Assembly: GCF_019925205.1 (NCBI RefSeq)
Contig: NC_083567.1
Span: 15,872,001-15,936,000, forward strand
Direction of reading: 5' to 3'
Source: Metopolophium dirhodum
Lineage: Eukaryota; Arthropoda; Insecta; Hemiptera; Aphididae
Length of the DNA: 64,000 nucleotides
In this document: piece by piece, positions 26,539 through 39,654 of the stretch
Numbering within the stretch: position 1 is the first letter of the stretch
Layout: every line of letters starts with the position of its first letter
The notes under the pieces: generated by a model
The model's input: the letters and a program-made list of their open reading frames with translations, nothing else
Databases searched by the model: none
Told to the model about the DNA's origin: nothing
Made by a program: the position numbers and the translations under genes

Positions 26539-27072
26539 CATGTTGAAGAATTAGAAGGGTATAAAAAATAATTTTTGGCTGAAAATTCAATGATTGTCAT
26601 ATATATCACATGTAATGAATAGATACAATTATACAAACAATTAAAAATAAATTGCATTAATTAAATTTAATTGTAGTCATAATTATATAAATGTATATTA
26701 TACATATAATATTATATAGATAATGAATAATGTAAGATTTTTAAGTTTAAAAATAATAAAGATATATATATCAATACGTTTTTGTTAAATAAGCATTTTA
26801 AGTTCAGATTTTGAAAAAACATCAAAATCTCAACATTTTTTTATTTTTATTTTTTTATTACCTAGTAAAAAGTTTTATTTTATTTGTAGTTTTTGATGTT
26901 AAGAAGCTCGTTGTAACTTGTAAATGATAGATGCCACTAGAAATTTAGAAAACAACTTTTTTTGGTATACACTATTTTTCAGTTCTATTGTTAAATAATA
27001 TTAATGCGCAAATGATGTACGACCTTTTAAACGATGTGTAACTGAAAAATCGAACGATGCCCAACTGTCTTA

Positions 27073-27157
27073 CCATTAAGGTCAAAATTAAAAACGGTGA
27101 TGCGCAATCCTCAGCCGGCGACTTTGTCCCACGAGAGAGCATGTCGGTTCTGCACAT
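27073..27157 (-). CDS. Possible short exon or repeat-derived ORF
   Basis: The minus strand runs from the codon at 27,157 through 28 codons (MCRTDMLSRGTKSPAEDC.. LTLM) to ATG|gtaaga, a fair donor. The region is unusually GC-rich. More than one frame on both strands is open here, so a decayed mobile element is an equal possibility. Not recognised. Confidence 0.2.
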
Positions 27158-28886
27158 CCCCCCACGTCAACCTCCGATAATGAATTGAATCCTGGTTAGG
27201 TCTGTGCCACTGTTTGGTCCTATCACCAAGTGCCAACTATAATTAAAAAATTTTATAATAATAACTCTGTGGGTTTATACTTTTTTTTAGAAATTATTGA
27301 TTTTTGTTTTTGACTCCACTGTTGATATAAATGTGTTAAATTGGCCCACCAACTACAAAAAGCCAGACCACACTGGTATACACACTATACTTGTGTACCG
27401 TGACGGACTGGTCGTTCCCAAACGAACAACAATTTAGTTTTTGCTTCAAAGTTGTACAGCTATAATTGGTATAGTAAGACATTGACAAAAAACAATGTCT
27501 GCCCTGATTTTATTGTAGTACACGTCTACCTAAAATTCGAAAATTGTTGCTGAAATCAAATTGGAGATTTCACTCTTTCGTAAGCAGAATTCACGTACGG
27601 TTGTCGTATATATTAACGTGTAATTATAAACAAACTCGATTAAACAGGACTTATGACGAAATAACATATATTAGGTACCTAAAGTGTAGTCCTGCAGATT
27701 GAAAAATATCATTGATTACATGTCTCTCACAATATATAATCAATCATGGTAAACCAATGGACGCGCGGATCATCGACACCGGTAGAAATTATATTGTATT
27801 ATATTATTATTGTACTTTCGAACATTCCCAATGTTTCAAAATGATGTACCACAGCCCTGACGAGCTGGATAGAAATTTTCGATAGGTTTTAATACCAAAG
27901 ACAAAATTTCCCATGTCGAAATCTACGTATCTATTTTGTTACGGAATAGTGTTGGTTTCATTCGATATCACCAACAACAGAGGGATAATATTTTATATTG
28001 GTACTATATAATACATGACGTATAGGTGGTTCATACCGTGTCCCATATTCGTTTAATATTTAAATAATTTAATAAAAATGGTTGAAAGGAGCTCTACATT
28101 AAAATATAGGTAATCGTTTAAAATCACTTTTATTATCACTGGTTGGTTTCACTGAAACGAAATGATGGAGTATTGCACCTATATGTATCTTAAATTTTTC
28201 AAAAACTAAATCTTCAAAAAATATTAACTTCACTGTGTGCTTCACAACACTACTGTTGCATACATTGATAATTGAGTAGTTGTTCGTGAAATAAACGTTC
28301 ATTTGGAAACAATAATACACATATATTATATGCATATTCTAGAAGTTCGGAACATTATTAAACAATTTATAAGTATAATATTAGAATTTTTTTTAGACGA
28401 CCTATACTTTCGCTACTCACCTAAGTCACTAAATAGTTATATTTTAATGGGTCACAAACTCACAAATAATGTATATAATCATTGATCAATGGTATTTATC
28501 TGCATATTATTAGACTATACAATCGGGCGTTATCCGATTTTAAGGCTCGAGGTTGAATAAATGCGGTTGTCTCCGTCTTACGCACGCAGCTGTATACTTG
28601 CTGTTCAACACACTCGTTGTAATTAAACGGCTTAATTAACGGTTTGCGTACATTGATAATGACCGGCTATTATACAAAAATGCTTTAAAACAACATTTTA
28701 CCCACTTGTATTTTGTTCATATTATCTTTTTTTTAAACGTTTTGATTTTAAATAGCCCATAGGTATTAATTAATGTAATTGTTATTACTTGTTATAGATA
28801 TACTTTTAGAAACGTATAATATGGAAAATACTTATATTATGCGTACTTCGATGCCAATAACCCACGTATCGACGCGAACACTAGAT

Positions 28887-28909
28887 AACAACAACAACAA
28901 CAACAACAA
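28887..28909. repeat. (ACA)n microsatellite
   Basis: Seven to eight trinucleotide units. Confidence 0.9.
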
Positions 28910-30139
28910 AAATAGCAATTATATTAATCGAGTGAATAAAACTCTTACCTAAATATATATTGCATAACAAATATTACTAATAGAGAAATAAAGTAACAAT
29001 AAATAATATTAAACGATCCTGTGACAATCTTAAATTACGACCCTGAAGTTGGCCCCCCAACTTTGACATAGAAAGTCCAAACTAAACTCCAACTTTATGG
29101 ACGTATATAAATGTCTACCTATTCAGAGTTCAGACCTAGTTTGTTAAAAAAAACTAAACACCCCGCCGAATCAATCCAGCGTAACTTGGAAGAGAAATTC
29201 GCAGTGTTCCCTACATCAGTGAACCTGCCGATATTGCATATACCGTGTATATTTACCAATTGTTGAATACTTTTTTCTGTAAGTGCATTCATCAGTACCA
29301 CGAATCTGAATATTTTGACTGCAATTTCAATGAAATATATTTTAATATCTACCAATTTTCGTTGTATAAGCTATGTATAAAATAAGAATCATCTTCATAA
29401 TCCACAATCTGAACGAAACGATATAAATTGACACTGCTTTCATTATAGTGAGCTTTCTTCTCTTTTTTTTTACGGACAGAGAAGTTTGTTAATTCCCCTC
29501 CCACATACATATACATCAAAATAAGAACCACGAATAGTAACAATAATAAAAGAGTACATACAAAAGTAGAAAATACACTTCAATAGATTAAGATTGTATA
29601 AAATATTAAAATATGAAATTTTTTAATTATATACATTAAACAAACCCAATCAATACGACTATGCTAAATATTTAGGTTTCCATATTATAAAACTATTTTT
29701 ATTTACTATTTTTTATTTATAATATGTATTAATATTTTTTTAAGATATTAGAACCCGTTTGACTACTTATACATTTAATAAATAAAACATAATATATATA
29801 TTTTTTTGCAATTACTTATTTATGAAATGTATTATATATATTATATATCTTATAATATTGGACATTAAACTGAGGTTCGAATAAACTTTAACACATTATA
29901 AAAATTATAATCTAAATAATTTAAATGTGTTAATAATAATTAGTATAGTGTACCGTGTACCTATATAGGAAGTAAGAACTAAGATATTTTTAACGTAACT
30001 CTTTTTTACTATGTTTATATGAATTTACATGTATATTTTTTTCCACAATGTAGGAACTAACCTATGCAATTTTTTACCTTGAATGGTCTCGTATTCTCGT
30101 GTAGGAACTTACCTTTTGTATATACCTAACATGTAAATA

Positions 30140-30660
30140 GTACTATGTATACCAGCTAATACCTATATAGGTAAACGCATCGAGTCGCGCGTGTATATAT
30201 ACGATAACATAATTTAATCGAATCGATCGCTGAAAACGAAAAAACATCTTAGACCCAGCTGTACCTAGGTGCGATACGAAACAATCGCGCGCGTACTTAC
30301 AAATAAATAATAATCGGATCAAAATTATAGCGGTGGGTAGAGAAAAAAAATTATTAGACGAGGACCTACTTTCGTTTATTTTTTTTTTCGCAGATGATGT
30401 GTACACACGTAATACTACTACCGCTACTACTACTACTACTAATAATAATAATAATAATAAAATAGAAAATAAATCCTATCGCAACTACCATTTACGCGTG
30501 TAGCTATATAATGTGCTACACGACGCATGAATTTTTTATGTATGGGTAGTGCGCGTGTTACAAGCCGCGTATATATTGGCAACAGGATTTCGACATATTC
30601 GTATGGATCCCTCGGGGCAGGATCCGGTGCTGGCGATATATACTTATACATATTATTACA
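30140..30660 (-). promoter_or_regulatory. CpG-containing patch with minus-strand donor, possible 5' UTR region
   Basis: Composition is less AT-rich than the flanks, with cgcgcgcg runs. The minus strand has a consensus donor (ATTT|gtaagtacg) near 30,300 and a 70-codon ATG frame at 30,439-30,651 beginning MYKYISPAPDPAPRDPYEY. It could be an untranslated first exon for a leftward gene. The coding evidence is weak. Confidence 0.2.
30424..30461. repeat. Compound (CTA)n(ATA)n microsatellite
   Basis: A CTA run passes directly into an AAT run. A matching (ATT)n lies at 30,666-30,687. Confidence 0.9.
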
Positions 30661-30899
30661 TATGCATTATTATTATTATTATTATTAGCTAGGCATTACT
30701 GGTGTTATTCACGTGTATCATTTACCGTTTTTACACCGTCTCTCCGAAGGTTTGAACTTTCGGCGCGCGTTTACGAAATGTTTTTTTTTTTTTAAATTAC
30801 CTACTCATATATATCATACTATACGTGTATGGTATCTACCTACCTATTATGTTACGCATAATATGTACGCGATATTTAGGTTTCGTTCTAAATCATGAT

Positions 30900-32730
30900 A
30901 TTATGCATAATATAGTATGCCAAAAAGTAAATTTTTCCGTACACAAAAAAATGTTTATAAAATCAAATTTTTAATTATTTTACATCAACAGTTTAAAAAT
31001 ATATTTTATGACGATTTTACGAATATTATAGTACATTATTAATTATTAATAATTAGATATAGGTACGTCCGTGATTGATTACTATATGGAGATACGAGGC
31101 ATTTAAAAAAAAACTGTTAAAGGATTTACGTGATATAGCTTCGACATGTATAACCTCTTTCGAAATTAGAATATACATACAATAGGTATTTACATCAAAA
31201 TATGGTTTGTTATTTTCTGAAAAATGTATGAAAAGAACATAGACCTTATATACATGTTACACTGCAGTATAGTAAGTTGTATAAGAGCAATAGTAAAGAA
31301 AAAATTTCAATTTTTTTGGAGTTGTAAGTGGCATTGCTTCATCACCAACGAACTATGCACCTATCATATAGCGATTAATAATTATTATTATACTTAATAT
31401 AAAATATCATACCTAGCGTGGCTTCATATAATATAATATAAATTATAATATTATGTATATCAAGGCTCTATATAAAGTTAAGGTACTTACACGCAAGTTA
31501 GGCATACCACGAGGATAAAATTTCATTAAACGTGAAAAATACCTATACCTACCCGACTACTTATACATTATATTATGTAATTTCTAATTTTACTATTCCC
31601 AATGACTTGGAAATTTGGGCGATTTTGAAATATTTATATGTTTAATATTACATTTAAAAATATCTGTTATAATTATCTGAGACCGACTACGGTATTTTTA
31701 TGTATCTATGACCCCTAGGGCCCCCACAAGGAGGGTTGGACCTGAAGTTCAGGGACCCGTTGAAATGAATTTGTATTTTACTATTTTATGAAATTTTGAT
31801 TGGAATACATATTTTATATATATATTTTTTTTTTTTTATTATTAATAAAATACACAATCTGTACACAATAAGGCACAATAAGAGTATGGGCTATGATAAA
31901 TAAAATATGAATAACGTGAGGAGGGAGGCCCACCAGTGTGGATACCCTCTAACTTGGGGTGAAAGGATGTCATGGAGTGGACGAAATGGGAAGTGAAATT
32001 TTGTTAATTAGGGAAGTAAGAGCCAATAAAAGAGGGTTTAAAATACATTTTAAATCTTCTATAAATTTGTTGATGATGTGAAGAGGTTGATTGACTGATG
32101 AAATATTTTATATTAAATAATTTATTAAGCTAAGAAATTGAATTACAATGAACTATGTTTCTATACTTTATCTGAAACAAAACGTGGAACATATTTCATC
32201 GGAATCGGCCCAGATCCAACCGAATTTGTACCAAGAAAATGTTTCAAACTTTATAAGTGAAATTGTTACACAGGTGATAAAGAATGCATATTTATGATAT
32301 TTTTTTTGATCGTAAATAATGACTCCGTCGCATCGTGGATAGGCAACATATGTTCCACATCCGTCGGTTAGAAGTTTAAAAGTCAGAATACCTGCAAAGC
32401 AGCGTAAGACACGTAAATACGTAATAAACGTTAAAACTTATACACAAAAACAAATTTTATGCCTCCATCTAACTATAAAACTTACTAAACGACGAAAAGT
32501 TTCTTCCGACGCGGTCCTAAATTTCGGAGTTTTCTCCGCTGTGCCGATTTCTGGTTCCGACAGCCACTTATGACGGTGGAAGTGAAGTACTTTAAAGCTG
32601 TTAAAAGCTGGTAGTTTTTTCGTCGTATTTTCGTGCGTTTAGACGAATAAGTGGAAGAAAAAAATATACTTTCAGAAACCCAGTATTAATTTTAAAAAAA
32701 TATTTGAATTCCTTATTCTCTTTTCTAGGT
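30900..32730. other. AT-rich DNA
   Basis: Only the possible poly(T)-led retroelement end at 31.8 kb stands out. No gene seen. Confidence 0.4.
31815..31990 (-). mobile_element. Possible retroelement 3' end (minus orientation)
   Basis: A T-tract at about 31,826-31,838 is followed by aataaaatacacaatctgtacacaataaggc and a less AT-rich body (gaggagggaggcccaccagtgtgg). Read on the minus strand this is an element ending in poly(A). No coding part is visible. Confidence 0.25.
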
Positions 32731-32731
32731 T

Positions 32732-32860
32732 ATGTAGGAAATGGATTTTCGAATTTTTTTTAGTAGCAAAATTAAAAGATGAATTTTGAAAAAAAAGAAA
32801 ATTCGTTTGGTTACTACACCAATTAAACAATACAAAAAAATCAAAAATCCATTTCCTACA
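32732..32860. repeat. Hairpin element, 17-bp perfect ends
   Basis: tgtaggaaatggatttt (32,733-32,749) is matched by its exact inverse at 32,844-32,860, with partly complementary A/T-rich interiors. Confidence 0.6.
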
Positions 32861-33544
32861 CATCTTTTAACAGTCACATTCACTCACACACTTATGTATA
32901 GGATATAGACAAGGTATCGGCCCACCGAGTTTTAAGATTTTAACCGGCCCTAAAGTTAACAGCTCATTTTTCAATAAGGTATAATAATAATAATAACCAC
33001 CGCCGGATGTAGCTCTCAACGCGCACGCACATGTTAATGTGTTAATACTTCGTGAAAAATTAAAGATATTCTTGTTTGCAAACAAGTTGTGCATGCGCAT
33101 AACAATAAAAACTCCTAAAAGTGGTAGTAAATAAAACATACTTTCTGAAATTTGATTGTAATTTCAAAAAAACCGTTGAATTTATGATCTCAATACATCC
33201 AATGGTGCATGGTTCTATACAACCTGGGAAACAAAACGAAAAATCGGCGTTCAAAACCACGTCTACCGCATGGTTGAAATATAGGTACAGGTATTATTGC
33301 ATATCGACTAGGATTGTTATCATAAGAAACAAAATGGCTGCGTAAAGGGATATCACAAATATACATTTTTCTTATCACCAAAAATACGCTGACAATAGCT
33401 AACAAATTCAAAATCCTACGTATATATACTTGATTATTATTGGCTCCCTGTACGCTGCCATTTTTGTTTTTATCATCAAATATTTGATTGAGAAGGGGTA
33501 TATATGCAATAACCTTGTATATTTCAACTATGGTCTACCGCAAG

Positions 33545-33612
33545 ATTTTTGATGTGAAAACATCTTATGTGGCGTTCAGACTTTTCCGCTTAGGCAGTGA
33601 AATTTTTCGAGC
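33545..33612 (+). repeat. Dispersed family B, copy 1
   Basis: tttttgatgtgaaaacatctta..ggcgttcagacttttccgc..cagtgaaatttttcgagcgtta recurs at 52,742-52,815 with about 80 percent identity. Confidence 0.6.
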
Positions 33613-33616
33613 GTTA

Positions 33617-34102
33617 AGTTGGGTTTCTACTACATGCGTGTACGTATACGTACATACTATATTGACCAGATCCGTTCGCTATGAACGGTCTCATAAACGT
33701 TTCCCATCGGTTAGATCGGTTAGGATTGGTAACACATTATAGTTACATCATAATATATTCTTGTTATCAACATAGAGCCGTGTACACGTGAAAAGTTGAA
33801 CTGGTTAAGCCTGTGGTAAGAATGTCTGAACGTATAAAGGCGGGTTTCCACTATACACGTAGCGTGTACGTGCATACAAATCCTTTGCTGTGATTGGTTG
33901 GTTAGGATCAGTTACCACACGATTAACCACGATACCGTGTTGTTGGACATAGCTGAACACTTTTTGTGTACACGGCAAACGTGTATAGTGGAAACCCGCC
34001 TTAACACTCTGGTATACCAAAAGCTTACCATGTATACCAACCAATCACAAAATAGTATTTTTATGCACGTACACGTACACGTATGTAGTGGAAACCCACC
34101 TT
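33617..34102. mobile_element. Nested MITE pair, outer element
   Basis: The outer ends gttgggtttctactacatg..gtacgtatacgtac (33,617-33,652) and the inverse of gcacgtacacgtacacgtatgtagtgg..cacct (34,063-34,102) are about 80 percent alike by eye. A second, related element lies inside it. Confidence 0.6.
33837..34002. mobile_element. Inner MITE with 24-bp perfect terminal inverted repeats
   Basis: aaggcgggtttccactatac plus acgt (33,837-33,860) is exactly inverted at 33,979-34,002. The 166-bp body is non-coding. Perfect ends imply a younger insertion than the outer element, whose ends share the gggtttccacta core. Confidence 0.75.
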
Positions 34103-34212
34103 TATTCGAGCGTTAAACTTTTCGCGTAACACTATAGCGCTGCTGACGTGCCGATTGGTAGAGACTCGGTGCGACGCAACGATAGGCCAACTTGTACTCA
34201 GGGGGCATGTAT

Positions 34213-34372
34213 AGCGATGAATCACCGAATTAGGTGATCGATGTGCGCAAGCATAATGCAACTAGCATAATGTTATCCATAGGTATAATAGGTATCTGTG
34301 GATAAATATGCGAGAAGTCGATATCAGCATGCGCATGCGCATATCGACCACCTAATTCAGTGACTCGTCGCT
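34213..34372. mobile_element. Short MITE with 36-bp inverted ends
   Basis: agcgatgaatcaccgaattagg.. (34,213-34,248) pairs with ..cctaattcagtgactcgtcgct (34,337-34,372) at about 30 of 36 positions. An alternating gcatgcgcatgcgc palindrome lies beside the right arm. Confidence 0.6.
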
Positions 34373-34495
34373 GATATCGGCAACGTTTTTTTTGTATTGA
34401 TTTAATACGCTGTGGCTCAATCCATAGTATATTATCTAAGGTTTACGCGTCTCATGAACACTATTAAAAATAAACATGGTCCAGGGCTTGAAACC

Positions 34496-34560
34496 GTTAT
34501 CAAAATTGTCGGTTACCGCTAGGAAGTTGTATAGCGGTAAACGTTGGAAACTTTGATAAC
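34496..34560. repeat. Small hairpin repeat
   Basis: gttatcaaaattgtcggttaccgct pairs with agcggtaaacgttggaaactttgataac around a 12-nt loop. Confidence 0.55.
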
Positions 34561-34664
34561 AGAGAAATTCGTAATGTCTGTTTGCTAAGCAATATAAAGT
34601 AAACATTTCAAACGCTATGATACAGCGTTTTGCCTGTTCAGTAGTTCAGTTCCAATAACCAATA

Positions 34665-35009
34665 CAGGCGCGGACTGGCTGAGATGCTACAGCATCCCTT
34701 GCCCTAAAATATATTTGCCTAATATTATTTATTATATATTTAAAGACTCTAGACACCTAATGAACAACAGATTGTTACCAACTTACGATTACTAGTAATC
34801 TATAATATTGTACAACTTTGATTGAAAGTTTTTTGTAACTTGGTACTTATTTACGTGTTTAACGTATATTCAATATTTTTTCAAAACAAAATAAAATATA
34901 TTAATATTTTATAAATAATCTACATGTATTAAATTCGCCCCTACAATTTATGTTATTTGCCCTTTAATTTGTGTAGCATCCCGTGCCCTATTTTACCAGT
35001 CCGCGCCTG
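34665..35009. mobile_element. hAT-like MITE with 14-bp terminal inverted repeats
   Basis: CAGGCGCGGACTGG at the left end and its exact inverse at the right end bound 345 bp of non-coding DNA. This terminus resembles the widespread CAGGGGCGGACTGG hAT type. Inside each end lies a related tagcatccc.tgccct block. No 8-bp target duplication is visible. Confidence 0.65.
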
Positions 35010-35165
35010 AACTGGTCCGTAAGTTTATAGACATTCTAATACATTCTCCCGGCAGTGTCAATAGACACAGTGTTTGAGAAGTTATATTTTTTTGGTACCT
35101 AATTCATTTACAATATGAATTATTATAAGTTACCTATGTATGTACTTGTCCAAAACTCCACTACC
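35010..35165 (+). repeat. Dispersed family C, copy 1
   Basis: gtaagtttatagacattct..acattctcccggcagtgtca and gtacttgtccaaaactccactacc recur at 47,330-47,470. The hAT-like MITE ends exactly where this similarity begins. Confidence 0.55.
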
Positions 35166-35499
35166 GGGAAGCCATTGGTATTTATGGTACAGCCTTACGA
35201 AGTTCACGATTTTCGGTGTTTTACGCACCCGTACAACGCTTAAAGTTTACCGAGCTTAAATATAACAAATTAATTTTTTTTTTAATCTAGGTAAATCAAC
35301 GTTTTAAAATTGATGATGCAAAAATAATTCTGACACCCACCCATGGTGGATTTACATAACAAGTCGAGGGATGTTTTTGATTTTAATTGTTCGAGCAAGC
35401 GTAGTGTGCGAGTGACTACACCGGATATATTATATGAAAATACCAAAAAGTTCAATTAGCTATAATATAACTTAAAAATAAGACTGACCGCCAAATTCA

Positions 35500-35895
35500 G
35501 ACTTCTCTGTCGTTTTCAGTTAAAAACTAATGATTTTCGGCAATTAATTTTTGAAATATCGTTCATAATTCGTGGTAACTTGTAATTTATATACCTATTT
35601 TAAAAATATTATTCGTGGGTAATTGAAACGTCTAAAATGTATTATTATATACAAATATGATAATAAACAAATAATAATAACTCAACTTAACCGGCTACGG
35701 TATTAATAATATTTAATAATATCAATATAAGTATAGTATACAATATACTAGGCTGTCAAATCGTCTCCACTTGGAATCGTTTTTCGTATACAATGATATT
35801 ATAATATTATATCATTGAATTCAAATGTAACACTATCCATAACAGTCACCCACTTGTACCCTACTGTTCAGCAGAGTCACTTCCAAATTTCATTT
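35500..35895 (+). repeat. Dispersed family A copy, 3' portion
   Basis: It carries cgtctccacttggaatcgtttttcg, tatcattgaattcaaatgt and the closing ccctactgttcagcagag, in the same order as the copies at 10.3 and 38.9 kb. Confidence 0.6.
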
Positions 35896-35899
35896 TTTT

Positions 35900-36800
35900 T
35901 TAATTGACCTCCCTTCTTATTTAAATTCTGACAGACGAGTTTTGGTTAAGTATATACGGCCCTGTCTACGGCCAGTAAAACAATTAGGATTCTTGGGGTC
36001 CCGGACAAATTCAATGTATTGGACCCTGAGGTATATGTATACAATATTTGTTTATAGGTTACCTATACAAAAATAAATAATGATGGTGATTTTTTTTTTA
36101 AAAACCTAAAAAATTTTATGTGAAGGCCCGCTGACCAGTGTATTGTTATTAAAATATAACTACACTTTTAGTGTTCTTTTTTTTATTATAAATATTAATT
36201 AAAGCTTTCCACACATAAAAGTAACTCAATAACAATAAAACAATAAAACACTATAAAAATATAATTTTAAAGATAAATATAGGTATTATTATGGGTAAAT
36301 AGGGGCCCCTTGTTCTTCGACAACAAATTAGATAACATGATAAATTATAAAAATAGATATTTTTATTTAATATATTTTATTTGATTTAAACATTAGATTA
36401 CAATGCAATTATTTAAAAATTTAAAGTAGATGCTGTGCGCCATCGGGGCCCCATGAGCCAACGATTAGCAGCCCTCTACAGGGGCATTGACCCGGCTGCC
36501 CCTGCGGTTGTTGCGGCACTGTTATAACTGGTAATTCAGTTATTGATATTATAATATATATTTATACTATTTGAAGAAAAAAAGCATATAACTAGAGCAG
36601 TAAAGCAATATATTATATATTACTATAGTTTAAGGATTATTGAGAGAATATTTTTGGATTTTTTAGAACATATTAGAATCATATTTTAAACCTAATAATC
36701 CATTATTTACTTATAATTAACTTATATTATTGTAAAATAATATAAAAACATGAATAACATTTTGTTAGATAGTTTATTTAAATATTATAATTTTTCGACT
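35900..36800. other. Likely DNA-transposon remnant
   Basis: The GC-rich ends cggccctgtctacggcc (about 35,967) and ctacaggggcattgacccgg (about 36,477) bound an AT-rich body, resembling a decayed non-autonomous DNA transposon. No coding frame. The boundary is uncertain. Confidence 0.3.
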
Positions 36801-36807
36801 TACATTC

Positions 36808-36918
36808 GCCAACGACCATACCACGTTGAATACACAAGATCTCGTCCGATCACTGAAGTCGGGCGTAGTTAGTACTTGGATGGGTGACCGATTGGGAACA
36901 ACACTACATGCCGTTGGC
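36808..36918 (+). pseudogene. 5S ribosomal RNA pseudogene
   Basis: It starts GCCAACGACCATACCACG and ends GCCGTTGGC, with the hallmark TCTCGTCCGATCAC, GTCGGGCGTAGTTAGTACTTGGATGGGTGACCG core, so 5S identity is clear. About 10 nt (attaagcagc in the insect consensus) are deleted between GAA and GTCGGG, removing part of the internal box A. The 3' arm carries about 3 extra bases. The length is 111 nt rather than about 118-120. A T5 run (terminator-like) follows. A dispersed retro-copy or the head of a 5S-derived SINE are both possible. Confidence 0.9.
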
Positions 36919-37469
36919 ACTTTTTGCTTTTTTTATAAACTTTACTTCTTTATTTATTAAAAGAAAAAAATTTAAGTAAAATTTGTCGATTTCAGTTCAT
37001 ACAAATGATTTAAACTTACTGGAGTGCCATTCACTCCAAATTCCCTTAGTCCCTACTCCCTTGTTTTGTCAATATAAATAATGTCCATCGCGTTTACAAT
37101 CATTAACAATTCATAACTTTCTTAATTTAATTTTGTTTAGTTCGCCAAAGCATTCTGGCCAATTAATGTACCTACTTTCACTAATTATACCTACTTGTCT
37201 TATTCTGTACTGAAACGTAATCATATAGAATATAATATGCCTGTTATTATTGATTAATGTATTATCTATTAATTGTATACCTACGCACCTTTACAAGTCA
37301 TTATATTATTTTTTTGTTATCGCTATAAACGTTTTGTATGTCAAAATAAATGCCATTCGATTTTATGTGTCAATACTCAATTTAGTCGTCGTTTGCCTTT
37401 GCTCTTTGCATATGCAGTGAAATCTCGATAACTCGAATCGATGACAGGCACAAAAAAAAATTAAAAAAA

Positions 37470-38955
37470 TTAAAAAAAAAAAACACACACACATTGTAAA
37501 ATCAATACATTCATCGCTTCGCTCAGAATCTAAAATAGTATCTATTTTAAATATATAGACAAAAATAATTTAACCACAAGTTAAATTAAACGCTTACTTT
37601 TGAATATTATTATTTTAATTTAACACCAATATTTAAATAAGTTTAAACACTGATAATTTTTATGAGGCATAAAAATTAATTTTAGACTAATTGGACTTTA
37701 TTTTTGGGTCTGTCGTCATATTTCGGAGCAGTAAAAATACCAAGATTTTCAACTTTAATATCTTTTCTAGTTGGTAGTTTGTAGTGTCAAAAAGTAACAT
37801 ATTCTCCGTACTTGTTTTAATAGTTTTAATTAATAAGTAACCAAGTTTTCGACAAAATCTATTCTCTTATTTTTTTTAAATTAAAAAACCAATAACCGTA
37901 TATCTTGAACTGTTAATCAAAATATGTTTATATTAGCAATTTTTATGCATGGAATAATTTTCAAAATATTTTAACTCTTTTTGAGAACTTTAGAAATTTT
38001 AAATTTTCGAATTTTTTTGTTGTTTTTTTAATAATTGTTGATAAAAAACTTTTGCTTCGTCAAAAACATTGAACATTTAATACAAAGTGTAACATTAGTT
38101 CTTATTACTGGAAGAAAAAAAAAGTTGAGGGTTCCTCATATGTTTTTTGTGAGTGTTTTAAGTTTTTTACAATTATTGTTCATATTTTTAAAATTAAGTT
38201 CATAATTCATATTCAATGGTATTATTTAATTAATTGGTCATTACAATAAAACAAACATTGACACTGACTATTACAGACACCATGTCATGTTTTGAATTTA
38301 TTAAAGCTATTATTTTTGTAAAATAGAAAAATAAGATAAAACAAACTGATAATTTAGTTTTTAGATTCTGAGTGGAACGATGAATGTATTGATTTTAAAA
38401 TGATGTGTTTTTTAAAAAATTTTTTTTTGTCTATGTACACAATAAGTATTCGAAATAATGCTTCGATTTTCAACTTCAGTATCTTGTTCGATTAGAAAGT
38501 GAATATTGTTGGCGGTTAAGCATTTAAAGTTCAAAAATTGACAAAAATCACGAAAATTAGCAAATTATTTTGAGTTAAGAAAAAACTTAGAATATTTTTT
38601 CGGTTATTTTGTTGAGATTGTATAATATTATTCGTGGGTACTTGAAACTTCTAAAGTATACTAATATATTATATCTATGATAGTATCATGGTTTTTTGTT
38701 GATGTATAACGCGTTATAAGTACCTAATGGATATTGTGATATGATTAATTTGGAATTTATTATAGGTCAATTATTTTTTTTAATACTATAGATAAGTACC
38801 TATAAAATGTCTTAAACCTAGACTGACATACCGTCTCCGCTCAGAATCGTTTTTCTTACACAATGATATTATATCATTGAATTCAAATTTAATCGCATCC
38901 ATTATACAGTGATCCACTTGTAACCTACTGTACAGCAGAGCGACATCCACTAGCC
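37470..38955. repeat. Dispersed family A pieces, including a near-complete copy
   Basis: 37,470-37,540 is an inverted end (tcatcgcttcgctcagaatc). 37,690-38,180 is an internal stretch resembling 8,900-9,200. 38,365-38,955 is the most complete copy, from ttagattctgagtggaacgatg to tgtacagcagagcgacatcc. A 590-bp unit without coding capacity suggests a non-autonomous element. Confidence 0.65.
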
Positions 38956-39654
38956 TACCTTTTTTATTATTAATACTTCAATGTTGTACTGAATGACAAA
39001 AAAAAATGCATGTATAAATAATATTTTTTGTAAGTTAATTTGTTCAAGGTTTATTCGGTAATTACTTATTACAAATGTAAAGATTATCTAAATGATCTTT
39101 AATCTTAATGATATCTTACAAAATAATAAATAACTACCTAAACATATTTGGCAGTATTTGTGTATTATTTATGTTTTTATGTAAAAGGTTCATAATAATA
39201 ATAATAATAATACTGCTGTATGCATAATACATAATAATAGTATTGGAAACATTCATAAACACAACATATTTGGAAAAATAATAATATTTTATTTGGTTAG
39301 ATACTAAGTGTAAAATGTTTAAGTATATATTACACATTATACGTTTGTCTATTAGATTTAATAAAGATTTATAAAAGTATAGAATAAATATATTGAGTAT
39401 TAATGTACAAAACTACAAAAGTATATGAGAACATAAAAAATTAATTGACACTATTGGCTTTAGCCAAATTACCAAAACACCAACTAATACTTCATATTCG
39501 ACTTCATATTATAAATAAACACACAAAATTGTGTTTCTATAAAAAAAAAATATCTATGCATAATTAATTTTAAGATAAAAAAAAATCCTTAAAATTACAT
39601 AATATAAATAAAATCACAAAATTCGAACTAGGATCAGACATACTGTACTAAATA

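Larger units (their letters stand above)
24530..30139. other. AT-rich DNA, mostly featureless
   Basis: Contains the (GA)n tract, the 26.4-kb duplication, the weak exon candidate at 27.1 kb and the (ACA)n tract. No other credible coding or RNA feature. Confidence 0.4.

Noticed and set aside
26195..26590. 131-codon minus-strand open frame
   Set aside because: It begins at a non-ATG codon, spans a tandem duplication and has AT-driven residue use; no homology recognised.
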